9,034 nt of DNA from Candidatus Moraniibacteriota bacterium (GCA_003507475.1 DNVQ01000008.1:8055-17088), one strand, 5' to 3'; shown: positions 1-5,046, counted from the first letter of the stretch. The notes: a model not told the origin generated them from the letters alone. A program made the numbers and translations.

Positions 1-213
1 CAAGGAATTCCGATGCTTGAATTGGAGGAGATTTTGTTAACCAAAGAAGAGATGGAATCAATTAAGTTAAAAGATTTTGATAAAATGGAGCAAATTGAGG
101 CGGCGCAAAAAATGAATACTTCGCAAAGTACCTTTCAGAGAATTCTAGCTTCGGCTAGAGGTAAGGTCTCTGAGGCAATAGTGAGGGGTAAGGCGTTAAA
201 AATTGAGAAATAA
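1..213 (+). CDS. DUF134 family putative DNA-binding protein, 5'-truncated by window edge
   Basis: The reading frame is open from base 1 (Q-G-I-P then M-L-E-L-E-E), so the ATG at 13 is an internal Met and the true start lies upstream. The visible 70 residues match the second half of DUF134 (PF02001). The family hallmarks seen are the GIPxxELEE entry, an acidic helix, then a sigma-70-region-4-like helix-turn-helix (EQIEAAQKMNTSQSTFQRIL) and the closing A-R-x-K-V-x-E-A-I-V-x-G-K-A-L. Usual members are about 90-130 residues, so about 20-30 N-terminal residues are probably missing. The family is predicted to bind DNA; its targets are unknown. A terminator follows 30 nt after the stop, so it ends its transcription unit. 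Family assignment is by recognition of the motif pattern. Confidence 0.85.
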   Translation, partial: QGIPMLELEEILLTKEEMESIKLKDFDKMEQIEAAQKMNTSQSTFQRILASARGKVSEAIVRGKALKIEK

Positions 214-243
214 AAAATAAGACACTTGTCACAAAGAAAATGT

Positions 244-278
244 AAAACATTTGGCAGATGAATGTTTTTTTATTTTTT
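244..278 (+). terminator. Rho-independent terminator of the DUF134 gene
   Basis: AAAACATT (244-251) pairs perfectly with AATGTTTT (261-268) around a 9-nt loop, and a T-rich tract follows (269-278). The stem is AT-rich but has 8 bp. It shows that transcription reaching the next leader must come mainly from the promoter just downstream. Confidence 0.65.
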
Positions 279-284
279 AAAAAA

Positions 285-293
285 TGGTAAAAT
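285..293 (+). promoter_or_regulatory. Extended -10 promoter (TGG-TAAAAT) for the structured leader/SRAP gene
   Basis: TGGTAAAAT fits the extended -10 form TGnTAnAAT, one base from TATAAT. No good -35 is visible because the preceding DNA is the terminator T-tract. The same TGn-TAWAAT form recurs before other genes of the window (1997, 2622, 3163, 8422). The predicted transcription start is near 300. Confidence 0.6.
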
Positions 294-299
294 TAAGGT

Positions 300-446
300 A
301 GAGATATTGATGATTGAATAGTTTTTATGAATATGTGATTAGCATTAAATCATGAGATCCCCGATAAGTGAATTTCTATAGCTCATGAATTCGCTAAGAA
401 ATTCTACTTTCGAGGATGACAAAACTATCGTATTTGTCAATTTTTT
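300..446 (+). ncRNA. Candidate structured leader RNA or small RNA upstream of SRAP (class not recognised)
   Basis: Between the promoter and the SRAP start the RNA can fold as a three-way junction. P1 is ATAGTTTT (318-325) with AAAACTAT (421-428), 8/8 pairs. P2 is 334-340 with 348-354, 7 pairs including two G-U, with a 7-nt loop. P3 spans 357-417: ATCC/GGAT, CGA/TCG, AAGT/ACTT, an 8-bp GAATTTCT/AGAAATTC core (370-377/397-404) and TAGC/GCTA (379-382/393-396), broken only by single bulges or mismatches, with a 10-nt loop. P1's 3' strand overlaps the 5' arm of a terminator (418-423/433-438), so the two cannot form together. This is the layout of a transcriptional switch. Alternatively it is a free small RNA of about 147 nt. 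I do not recognise a known riboswitch, 6S or SRP consensus. Pairing is read by hand; no energies were computed. Confidence 0.5.
418..446 (+). terminator. Terminator at the end of the leader, 13 nt before the SRAP start
   Basis: GACAAA (418-423) pairs with TTTGTC (433-438) around a 9-nt loop. AA and six T follow (441-446). The stem is short (6 bp), so the strength is uncertain. It lies after a promoter and before the SRAP ATG, and shares bases 421-423 with leader stem P1. Confidence 0.5.
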
Positions 447-458
447 AATTATAAATAT

Positions 459-1121
459 ATGTGTGGAAGATTTTCACTCACAATGCCTCTGGAGGATGTA
501 AAGGAGCGTTTTGAAGTGGAAATTCCTGGCAATTTATATGAGCCTCGTTATAACGCTGCCCCAGGTCAAAACATTCTTGTGATTCCGCAGGAGTCACCAA
601 ATAAAGCTGATTTTTATCGATGGGGCTTGGTGCCAAGCTGGGCCAAAGATCCCAAGATTGGAAATAAACTTATTAACGCTCGGGCGGAAACCGTGGCCCA
701 AAAACCAGCCTTTAGAAGTGCTTTTAAAAGGCACAGATGTCTTGTGCCAGCAGATGGATTTTACGAATGGGATAAAAAAAACGGGACGCGCTTACCATAT
801 CGTTTTACTTTTAAAGATGGAAGAATTTTTGCGTTTGCCGGCATATATGATTATTGGAAGAATGAAAAAGGAGATGAACTCAGATCTTTTTCAATTATAA
901 CCACCGAGGCTAATAGGCCGGTATCGCAAGTGCATGATCGGATGCCGGTAATTTTAAATCAAGATGATGAACTTCACTGGATAAATCCCAGGCTAGAATT
1001 AGATGAAATAAAAAAAATATTAAAACCATATTCAGAAATGGAGATGGAAATGTACCAAATTTCTACGATGATTAATAGTCCGAGTAATGACAAAGCGGAA
1101 GCGTTGCAGAGGGTGGCATAA
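459..1121 (+). CDS. yedK: SOS response-associated peptidase (SRAP/YedK/HMCES family) abasic-site protein
   Basis: This 220-residue protein has the full length and all hallmarks of the SRAP family (PF02586). It starts M-C-G-R-F. Cys2 becomes the N-terminal residue after Met removal and in YedK/HMCES forms a thiazolidine crosslink with abasic sites in single-stranded DNA, shielding them during replication. Matching active-site residues are Asn73 and Arg75 (NARAET), Glu103 (GFYEW) and His159 (VHDRMPVIL), corresponding to E. coli N75, R77, E105 and H160. WGLVPSWA (55-62) is also conserved. The start is fixed because Cys2 must follow Met1. There is no Shine-Dalgarno site upstream (AT-rich TTAATTATAAATAT). 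It is probably a single-gene unit behind the structured leader; no LexA-like box was seen. The family is certain; the in vivo role is inferred from characterised homologues. Confidence 0.95.
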   Translation: MCGRFSLTMPLEDVKERFEVEIPGNLYEPRYNAAPGQNILVIPQESPNKADFYRWGLVPSWAKDPKIGNKLINARAETVAQKPAFRSAFKRHRCLVPADGFYEWDKKNGTRLPYRFTFKDGRIFAFAGIYDYWKNEKGDELRSFSIITTEANRPVSQVHDRMPVILNQDDELHWINPRLELDEIKKILKPYSEMEMEMYQISTMINSPSNDKAEALQRVA

Positions 1122-1152
1122 AGAAATATGATAAATATGTGAAAATTATAAT

Positions 1153-1180
1153 GCTTAATGGATAAGTTTTTTTTATTTTT
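1153..1180 (+). terminator. Weak terminator after SRAP
   Basis: CTTA (1154-1157) pairs with TAAG (1163-1166), plus a G-U pair, around a 5-nt loop. Eight T (1167-1174), an A and five more T follow. The stem is very short; the call rests mostly on the T-tract and its position 32 nt past the SRAP stop. Confidence 0.35.
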
Positions 1181-1181
1181 C

Positions 1182-1210
1182 TTGCGTAAATATCTAAAAT
1201 GATCTAAGAT
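1182..1210 (+). promoter_or_regulatory. Sigma-70-type promoter of the 204-residue hypothetical gene
   Basis: TTGCGT (1182-1187), a 17-nt spacer, then TAAGAT (1205-1210). Predicted start is near 1217, giving an 84-nt 5' UTR that carries the SD site. Confidence 0.5.
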
Positions 1211-1284
1211 TAAAAACTTACTGAAGAAGTTCTTAATAGTTTAATTGCTATAGGGCAGATGTTATTTCTGTATCTCAACTTATT

Positions 1285-1292
1285 AGGGGAGG
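1285..1292 (+). promoter_or_regulatory. Strong Shine-Dalgarno site (AGGGGAGG), the only clear one in the window
   Basis: AGGGGAGG sits 8 nt before the ATG at 1301, at canonical spacing, and fixes that start. The other complete genes here have AT-rich sequence without purine-rich SD motifs at this position. Confidence 0.8.
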
Positions 1293-1300
1293 ATTAGATT

Positions 1301-1915
1301 ATGTATTTTTTTGCTGAGGATCGTAAAAAAGAAGAGGAGGAAAGAGAAGTAAGAGTTGGATCAACTGGATCAACTGAAATATCTTTAAAAGATTTAAGGC
1401 CAGAAGAGGTGAGGGGTATTGAGGGAATGGTTAACGGTCACAGCTGGGTTACTGTAACAGATGGGCGCTTAGAGGTAATTAATAGAAAAGAGAATCTTCC
1501 TGGACCATCCGAGGATGAAGAGTTGCTTCCGTTTTGGAGTCGTCAAAAGCCGGGAAGCCATCAATTGAAATTATTTGATGTTGCTATTCCTGAATATTCT
1601 CATCCCTCCATCATCATTCGACATCTTTGCGGTTATAATTATTCTCCTGAAAAATATCGATTGCAGGCAGAGCTTTTAGAAAGTTATGGCTTTGAATGCT
1701 TGCGATCAAGAAGGGGATGTGACGGTCGCTTTAGTGAAGTATGGATCCTTCCTGCACTTTGGTTTGCTAAGGGAAAATTGAATGAGGTATTGGGAGAAAC
1801 TCGCTCATATTCCGAAAAAGATATGGAGAGAGTAATTAACTTTATTTGCATGAATGTTCAATTCGGAACTTTGGATATTTCTTTCCAGAGAGCGGCTATG
1901 CCAATACCTGATTGA
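1301..1915 (+). CDS. Hypothetical protein, 204 aa, no recognised family
   Basis: I do not recognise this protein. Its start is secure thanks to the strong SD. The N-terminus (8-19) is a run of charged residues (RKKEEEEREVRV), followed by a GSTGST repeat from a 9-bp DNA duplication, and a linker ending about residue 75. The C-terminal part (95-204) looks folded: it has aromatic residues, four cysteines (110, 133, 140, 183) and a motif-like stretch YSPEKYR...LLESYGFECLRSRRGCDG...VWILPALWFAKG. There is no signal peptide or membrane segment, so it is probably cytoplasmic. The spaced cysteines do not form a CxxC zinc pattern. The gene has its own promoter and a strong terminator, so it is a monocistronic unit. 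The core resembles lineage-restricted CPR proteins (impression only). It ends at TGA. Confidence 0.8.
   Translation: MYFFAEDRKKEEEEREVRVGSTGSTEISLKDLRPEEVRGIEGMVNGHSWVTVTDGRLEVINRKENLPGPSEDEELLPFWSRQKPGSHQLKLFDVAIPEYSHPSIIIRHLCGYNYSPEKYRLQAELLESYGFECLRSRRGCDGRFSEVWILPALWFAKGKLNEVLGETRSYSEKDMERVINFICMNVQFGTLDISFQRAAMPIPD
1357..1374 (+). repeat. Perfect 9-bp tandem duplication inside the hypothetical gene
   Basis: TGGATCAAC occurs twice back to back and is followed by TG, encoding Gly-Ser-Thr twice (residues 20-25). It keeps frame and lies in the probable flexible linker, where length changes are tolerated. Confidence 0.9.
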
Positions 1916-1944
1916 CCAGGGAAAGAAGGGTGAAAATATGTAGA

Positions 1945-1980
1945 GGCTCGTAAGTTTAAAAAATTTACGAGCTCCTTTTT
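1945..1980 (+). terminator. Strong Rho-independent terminator after the 204-residue gene
   Basis: GCTCGTAA (1946-1953) pairs with TTACGAGC (1965-1972). A G-U pair and TTT/AAA extend the stem to 12 pairs with a 3-nt loop. Five T follow at 1976-1980. It is the most GC-rich hairpin in the window. Confidence 0.85.
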
Positions 1981-1996
1981 ATTAAAATAATTATCG

Positions 1997-2005
1997 TGGT
2001 AAAAT
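1997..2005 (+). promoter_or_regulatory. Extended -10 promoter (TGG-TAAAAT) of the cupin gene
   Basis: TGGTAAAAT is identical to the element at 285-293. A start near 2012 leaves a leader of only about 20 nt without SD. No clear -35 is present, because the upstream DNA is the terminator tail. Confidence 0.6.
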
Positions 2006-2032
2006 TAACAATAATAATTAATAATAAACCAT

Positions 2033-2431
2033 ATGAAAGGATTTCATACAAACATTGAAAAAGATACTTTGGAAAATGATAATTTTCGCAAGGTGCTTTA
2101 TACTGGCAAGCACAGCCAATTAGTTTTGATGAGTTTGAAACCACGGGAAGAAATAGGGATGGAAACTCATGAAGAAAATGATCAATTTTTCCGTTTTGAA
2201 AAAGGGGAGGGGAAATGTGTTATTGACGGCAATGAATATAGCTTGGAAGATGGTTCGGTAATTGTGGTGCCGGCAGGCGCCGAGCACAATATCATCAATA
2301 CTTCTGAAACTGAAGAGCTGAAACTTTACACGATTTATTCGCCCGCTCATCACAAAGATAAAATAGTGAGAGCTACAAAAAATGAAGCCGAGGAAAACGA
2401 ATCTGAATTTGACGGGAAAACTACAGAATAA
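2033..2431 (+). CDS. Small single-domain cupin protein
   Basis: This 132-residue cupin_2-type protein forms one double-stranded beta-helix. Motif 1 is around residues 42-60 (G-M-E-T-H46-E-E48-N-D-Q51-F-F-R-F-E-K-G58-E-G60) and motif 2 around 74-89 (DG-S-VIVVPAGAEH85-N-I-I-N89). Likely metal ligands are His46, Gln51 and His85; the second His of the canonical HxH is Glu48 here. A highly conserved bacterial/archaeal subfamily shares the beginning (MKGFxTNIEKxTLEN, FRKVLYTGKHSQLVLMSL) and the LKLYTIYSPxHH end. No substrate is established for it, so enzyme activity cannot be assigned. The C-terminal 25 residues are acidic and probably disordered. It is a monocistronic unit between its own promoter and terminator; there is no SD. 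Confidence 0.9.
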   Translation: MKGFHTNIEKDTLENDNFRKVLYTGKHSQLVLMSLKPREEIGMETHEENDQFFRFEKGEGKCVIDGNEYSLEDGSVIVVPAGAEHNIINTSETEELKLYTIYSPAHHKDKIVRATKNEAEENESEFDGKTTE

Positions 2432-2449
2432 AAAATAAGAATATAAAAT

Positions 2450-2487
2450 AAATAACCCATTAATTTTTTGATGGGTTATTTTATTTT
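2450..2487 (+). terminator. Strong Rho-independent terminator of the cupin gene
   Basis: AAATAACCCAT (2450-2460) pairs perfectly with ATGGGTTATTT (2471-2481), 11 bp, with a 10-nt loop and a T-rich tail (TTATTTTAG). The AT flanks make it roughly symmetric, but it lies between two plus-strand genes. Confidence 0.85.
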
Positions 2488-2621
2488 AGTCGTAAAGTGT
2501 GGACTGTGTATTTGATATGTGTTTGAAAAATATATTTAATATGTATTTATATATATGAACTTTTAAAGCCCGCTTAAGACAGGCGAAATAGATTATAAGC
2601 ATTAAAAAATATATCAAAGTA

Positions 2622-2630
2622 TGTTAAAAT
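2622..2630 (+). promoter_or_regulatory. Extended -10 promoter (TGT-TAAAAT) of the DUF305 gene
   Basis: TGTTAAAAT again fits TGnTAAAAT, with predicted start near 2637 and a leader of about 46 nt. The upstream DNA from 2491 is AT-rich and shows no gene or convincing structure. Confidence 0.55.
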
Positions 2631-2682
2631 AAAAGTAACATTAGTAAGGGAACCATTTTTTAATTATTTAATTATTAAATTT

Positions 2683-3126
2683 ATGAAACCCTATAAAGTT
2701 CTTTTTCTGGTCCTTATTATTCATTTCTTTATTATGTATTTATTGGTGTTTGCATCGGTAAATACTTGGAGTGATATAAGATTATTTAACATGCGAAATT
2801 TTTACATGGCTTTTATTATGGTTTCTCCAATGATCATGCTTATGATTTTTTTCATGAAAGAAATGTATAAAAACGAAAGACTTAATTCTTTTTTATATTT
2901 TTCTAGCTTTATTATTTTTATTTTAGGTCTGGTGTTTATTCAGAAACAAGCTTTTGTGGGAGACAAGCAATTAGCACAGTCAATGATTCCCCATCATTCC
3001 GGTGCCATCACAATGTGCCAAGAGGCTGTTTTGACAGATAATGAATTAAGGCAATTGTGCGATGAAATTATCAAATCACAGCGAGAAGAGATTAATCAAA
3101 TGAAAAAGATACTGCAAAGATTATAA
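2683..3126 (+). CDS. DUF305 domain protein with three N-terminal membrane segments
   Basis: This 147-residue membrane protein has predicted TM helices at about 5-26, 39-59 and 68-87, then a C-terminal DUF305 (PF03713) domain. The domain shows the hallmark S-M-I-P-H-H-S-G-A-I (100-109, His104-His105), M111-C112, Cys126 and the closing helix EIIKSQREEINQMKKIL. DUF305 forms a small helical, ferritin-like bundle; relatives (CopM and plasmid metal-resistance proteins) are linked to copper or silver handling. The His pair plus Met/Cys would suit soft-metal binding, but here this is inference. With three TM helices the domain would face the cell exterior if the N-terminus is inside. The 3-TM plus DUF305 layout is a known subtype. 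No SD; no metal-transport neighbours. Confidence 0.85.
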   Translation: MKPYKVLFLVLIIHFFIMYLLVFASVNTWSDIRLFNMRNFYMAFIMVSPMIMLMIFFMKEMYKNERLNSFLYFSSFIIFILGLVFIQKQAFVGDKQLAQSMIPHHSGAITMCQEAVLTDNELRQLCDEIIKSQREEINQMKKILQRL

Positions 3127-3162
3127 AAAACTCAGAATTTGTTCCTATTTACTAAAAAAATA

Positions 3163-3171
3163 TGGTATAAT
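3163..3171 (+). promoter_or_regulatory. Perfect extended -10 promoter (TGG-TATAAT)
   Basis: TGGTATAAT is the consensus extended -10. A weak TTCCTA lies at 3142-3147 with an 18-nt spacer. The predicted start near 3178 begins a short terminated RNA, not directly the gene at 3306. Confidence 0.65.
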
Positions 3172-3177
3172 ATAATA

Positions 3178-3266
3178 TATTATATTAATAATAACAATAT
3201 GGTCCCGTTTAATTTAAAATTAAATAAGGGAAACATATATCACAGCTTAGTTAGGGCTGTTTTTTT
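3178..3266 (+). ncRNA. Candidate short terminated RNA/leader before the broken coiled-coil gene
   Basis: From the perfect -10 at 3166 to a terminator at 3242-3266 there is a non-coding stretch of about 90 nt. It contains one further hairpin: TCCC (3203-3206)/GGGA (3228-3231) around TTTAATT (3208-3214)/AATTAAA (3218-3224). It could be a small RNA or an attenuated leader for the gene starting at 3306. Alternatively the terminator simply serves the DUF305 gene, about 115 nt upstream, which has no closer one; the promoter would then be the only reason for a separate RNA. No known class is recognised. Confidence 0.4.
3242..3266 (+). terminator. Rho-independent terminator 40 nt before the next start codon
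   Basis: ACAGCTT (3242-3248) pairs with GGGCTGT (3254-3260), including two G-U pairs, with a 5-nt loop. A run of T at 3260-3266 follows. Confidence 0.75.
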
Positions 3267-3305
3267 GTTATTTTAATATTTTTTTAATCATTAATTACAA
3301 AAACT

Positions 3306-3767
3306 ATGGATAGGCAAATAAAAAAATCAAACTATGGGAGATCTGTGGTTGTCGCTTGGCTGGCTTTTATTTTTTCGGCCATAGCGATGTTTCTGGCAAT
3401 CGTGGCTTTTAATCGGACACGACTTGAGCAAACTCCAACCGCAGAGAGATGGGATAATCCTCAGTATGAACAAGTTGAGGATAGCGCCACTACGCGCCTG
3501 AGAGCCAGGGCGGAGCTCGTTGCCTTGAGAGCTAGAATTAGTGCCAACTAAACAGGAGATGAAATAGCCCAAGAGGTGAGCGAAGCAAGAGAAAGGATTA
3601 GGAAGATCTATGAAGACTCGAGCAATGACGCAAGAGGAGAAGCTGGGCAAATGGATATGGATTTGCAAAATATTGAAAATACAGTTAGAGATAACACAGC
3701 CCAGGGGCTTCAAGGATTGGAAAATTTGATAAATAGATTGGAGATGAATATACGTAGAGATGAGTAG
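3306..3767 (+). pseudogene. Membrane-anchored coiled-coil protein gene interrupted by an in-frame TAA
   Basis: An ATG at 3306 opens 81 codons ending at TAA (3549-3551). The same frame then continues without another stop to TAG at 3765-3767. Both halves read as one protein: a short basic N-terminus, a TM helix (about 14-36), then a charged alpha-helical region with coiled-coil character. It runs ...RARAELVALRARISAN, stop, TGDEIAQEVSEARERIRKI... and ends ENLINRLEMNIRRDE. Restored length would be 153 residues. The only candidate restart, GTG at 3576, has no well-placed SD, and the piece it starts is helical with no anchor. So a nonsense mutation, sequencing error or readthrough is likelier than two genes. 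Codon use in the middle (GCGCC, CGCGCC, GAGCTC) is GC-richer than in the neighbours. The convergent PLD gene ends 15 bp away. Confidence 0.7.
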
Positions 3768-3782
3768 TTGGAGATAAAATTT

Positions 3783-4841
3783 TTAAAATAGGAATTTTAC
3801 TAGATAAAGTAAATTGCCAATTACTTTTTCTTTTAAAGTAAGTTTTTTATGATTTATCTCATCGAAGCTTTTGGCTCGAGACAGACTTTCGTCTAAGTGC
3901 ATTTGGATAAGTTTTTTGATTTCCAAATCATTGCCAGCAAGCATTATTTCAAATTGAGTAAACATACTGCGGTAATCCAGATTGGCAGAGCCTAGCATCC
4001 ATTCTTTTTTGTCTATTAAAAATAACTTTGAATGAAGCATACTGGGATAAAAGTAAATTTGAATGCCTATTTTTCTGATTCTTCTTACAAATTTTTTATT
4101 CAGATATTGCATAACACCAACATCTGAGATGGTAGGAAGGATGATTTTTATTTTTACCCCTCTATTTAGAGCATTTTTAAAGTAGCGGTAAATTTTTTTA
4201 TCAAAAACCACATAGGGATTTTCAATAATGATTTCTTTTTCAGCTTTTGAGATGAGTTTTAAAAAATGTTCCCTTATTGGATTTTTTACAAAAGGTGCAC
4301 TTCTCAATATTTTGATTCCGTCTCTGTTTTGAATTCTGGTACATTTTGCGTTATCCATGGTTAATGTATTGGAAATCAAAAATTGTTCAATAAATATTTT
4401 TGAAAGTACTTCATTTAATTTTTTATCCTCTATGCGTAAATTAAATTCCCGCCAATCGGAAGTTTCTTGATCAAGGTTGGAGGAGCCAATGTAAGCTATT
4501 TCATCATCAATTAAGGCTAATTTGCGATGATTGCGGTTATTGAGTTTGGCTAAGTGAAAAGGAATCAGCAGCAGTCGTCGGAAAAAATTTACTGTTCCTC
4601 CGGCCAAAATAAGATTTATAAAATTAAACTCAGAAATAGCTACGCTTCCGATGGCATCCATGAGTAATTTAACCTCTACTCCTTGGTTGGCTTTTTCAAT
4701 TAGAATTTCTTTGATTTTTCCTCCCAATTCATCCTCTCGGTATATATAAGTCTCCAAGTAAATCTTCTTTTTTGCCAGCGTTAAATCTTTTAGTAAACTA
4801 GCGTAAAAATCAGAGTTTAAACTAAAAGATTTAAATTTCAT
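3783..4841 (-). CDS. Phospholipase D superfamily protein, cardiolipin synthase-like
   Basis: This 352-residue protein has two complete HKD motifs: H105-R-K107-x4-D112 followed by GSSN (119-122), and H270-S-K272-x4-D277 followed by GSAN (284-287). This two-domain arrangement and the LETYIYREDELG and ENPYVV segments are typical of bacterial cardiolipin synthases (ClsB-like), which transfer phosphatidyl groups between phosphatidylglycerol molecules or onto glycerol at the inner membrane. The two N-terminal TM helices of ClsA are absent. Membrane contact may come from the hydrophobic segment FFRRLLLIPFHLAKL (86-100) and the hydrophobic C-terminus (336-352). Other PLD-family lipid or nuclease activities cannot be excluded. 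It has its own promoter and no SD, and it faces the broken coiled-coil gene. Confidence 0.88.
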   Translation of the reverse strand: MKFKSFSLNSDFYASLLKDLTLAKKKIYLETYIYREDELGGKIKEILIEKANQGVEVKLLMDAIGSVAISEFNFINLILAGGTVNFFRRLLLIPFHLAKLNNRNHRKLALIDDEIAYIGSSNLDQETSDWREFNLRIEDKKLNEVLSKIFIEQFLISNTLTMDNAKCTRIQNRDGIKILRSAPFVKNPIREHFLKLISKAEKEIIIENPYVVFDKKIYRYFKNALNRGVKIKIILPTISDVGVMQYLNKKFVRRIRKIGIQIYFYPSMLHSKLFLIDKKEWMLGSANLDYRSMFTQFEIMLAGNDLEIKKLIQMHLDESLSRAKSFDEINHKKLTLKEKVIGNLLYLVKFLF

Positions 4842-4881
4842 ATTTTTAATAAACTTAAAAGCAGTTATATTCTATATCTTA

Positions 4882-4910
4882 ATTAGATAATTATTAGTAA
4901 TAAATGTCAA
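4882..4910 (-). promoter_or_regulatory. Consensus-like promoter of the PLD gene (TTGACA-17-TCTAAT)
   Basis: On the minus strand a perfect TTGACA (4910-4905) is followed by a 17-nt spacer and TCTAAT (4887-4882). The predicted start near 4875 leaves a leader of about 35 nt before the ATG at 4841. Confidence 0.65.
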
Positions 4911-4941
4911 ATTTAAGAAGACTTTTCATTTTTGCAAAGTA

Positions 4942-4969
4942 TTGCATTTTTAGGAAATAGTATTAGAAT
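4942..4969 (+). promoter_or_regulatory. Divergent promoter driving the leader of the antiporter (TTGCAT-16-TAGAAT)
   Basis: TTGCAT (4942-4947), a 16-nt spacer and TAGAAT (4964-4969). Predicted start is near 4976. It points away from the PLD promoter about 30 bp to the left. Confidence 0.5.
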
Positions 4970-4975
4970 AGGAAA

Positions 4976-5046
4976 GGTTTGCAAAAACTAATTTTCAACC
5001 AAGAAGTTAATTTATTTAAAGCAAAGAGTGCTTTTTTTTATTTTTT
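4976..5046 (+). ncRNA. Candidate short leader RNA/attenuator of the Na+/H+ antiporter gene
   Basis: About 70 nt run from the predicted start to a terminator. A first hairpin pairs GGTT-G (4976-4979, 4981) with CAACC (4996-5000) and AAAA (4983-4986) with TTTT (4992-4995), with two single-base bulges and a 5-nt loop. The second hairpin is the terminator. No plus-strand gene lies upstream for over 1 kb, so the terminator can only act on RNA started in this intergenic region: an attenuated antiporter leader or a small RNA. Ion-sensing leaders before antiporter genes are known (Na+ and Li+ riboswitch classes), but I cannot match this one to their consensus. Confidence 0.45.
5018..5046 (+). terminator. 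Orphan terminator 24 nt before the antiporter start
   Basis: AAAGCA (5018-5023) pairs perfectly with TGCTTT (5029-5034) around a 5-nt loop. Five T, A and six T follow (5035-5046). Confidence 0.75.

Noticed and set aside
221..230. GACA-CT-TGTC small dyad after the DUF134 gene as an operator or SOS box
   Set aside because: Only four bases per arm, does not fit LexA consensus forms, and lies upstream of a terminator rather than at a promoter.
395..410. Resemblance of AAATTCTACTTT to the conserved AATTTCTACT part of Cas12a direct repeats
   Set aside because: The match is inexact, the sequence is explained as one arm of the P3 hairpin, there is no repeat array and no cas gene in the window.
351..420. 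TPP- or purine-riboswitch identity for the SRAP leader
   Set aside because: The three-way junction shape recalls purine switches and a GAGAT is present, but the diagnostic conserved bases of either class are missing; left as unclassified.
300..446. 6S RNA or SRP RNA identity for the SRAP leader
   Set aside because: A 6S-like central bubble with two balanced strands is not formed (left arm about 31 nt, right arm 3 nt), and the SRP tetraloop/GGAAGCAG-type motif is absent.
658..900. Plus-strand 80-codon ORF inside the SRAP gene
   Set aside because: It overlaps a gene with fully conserved family residues in another frame and its product shows no domain-like pattern; treated as a shadow.
1916..1980. 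UGA recoding as glycine (gene at 1301 reading through its TGA)
   Set aside because: Readthrough would run into the strong terminator hairpin with no domain-like sequence; the TGA stop 30 bp before the terminator is the normal arrangement. The TGA at 7790-7792 likewise adjoins a terminator.
2520..2600. AT-alternating tract and GCTTA...TAAGC inverted repeat upstream of the DUF305 promoter
   Set aside because: Short stem with a 19-nt loop in AT-rich DNA; expected by chance, no origin- or att-like features.
3327..3713. Minus-strand 128-codon ORF spanning the in-frame TAA of the broken gene
   Set aside because: It is open because it lies opposite helix-coding DNA; the product (Cys/Ile/Ser-rich) shows no family pattern, and the sense strand has a coherent TM plus coiled-coil protein with a promoter upstream.
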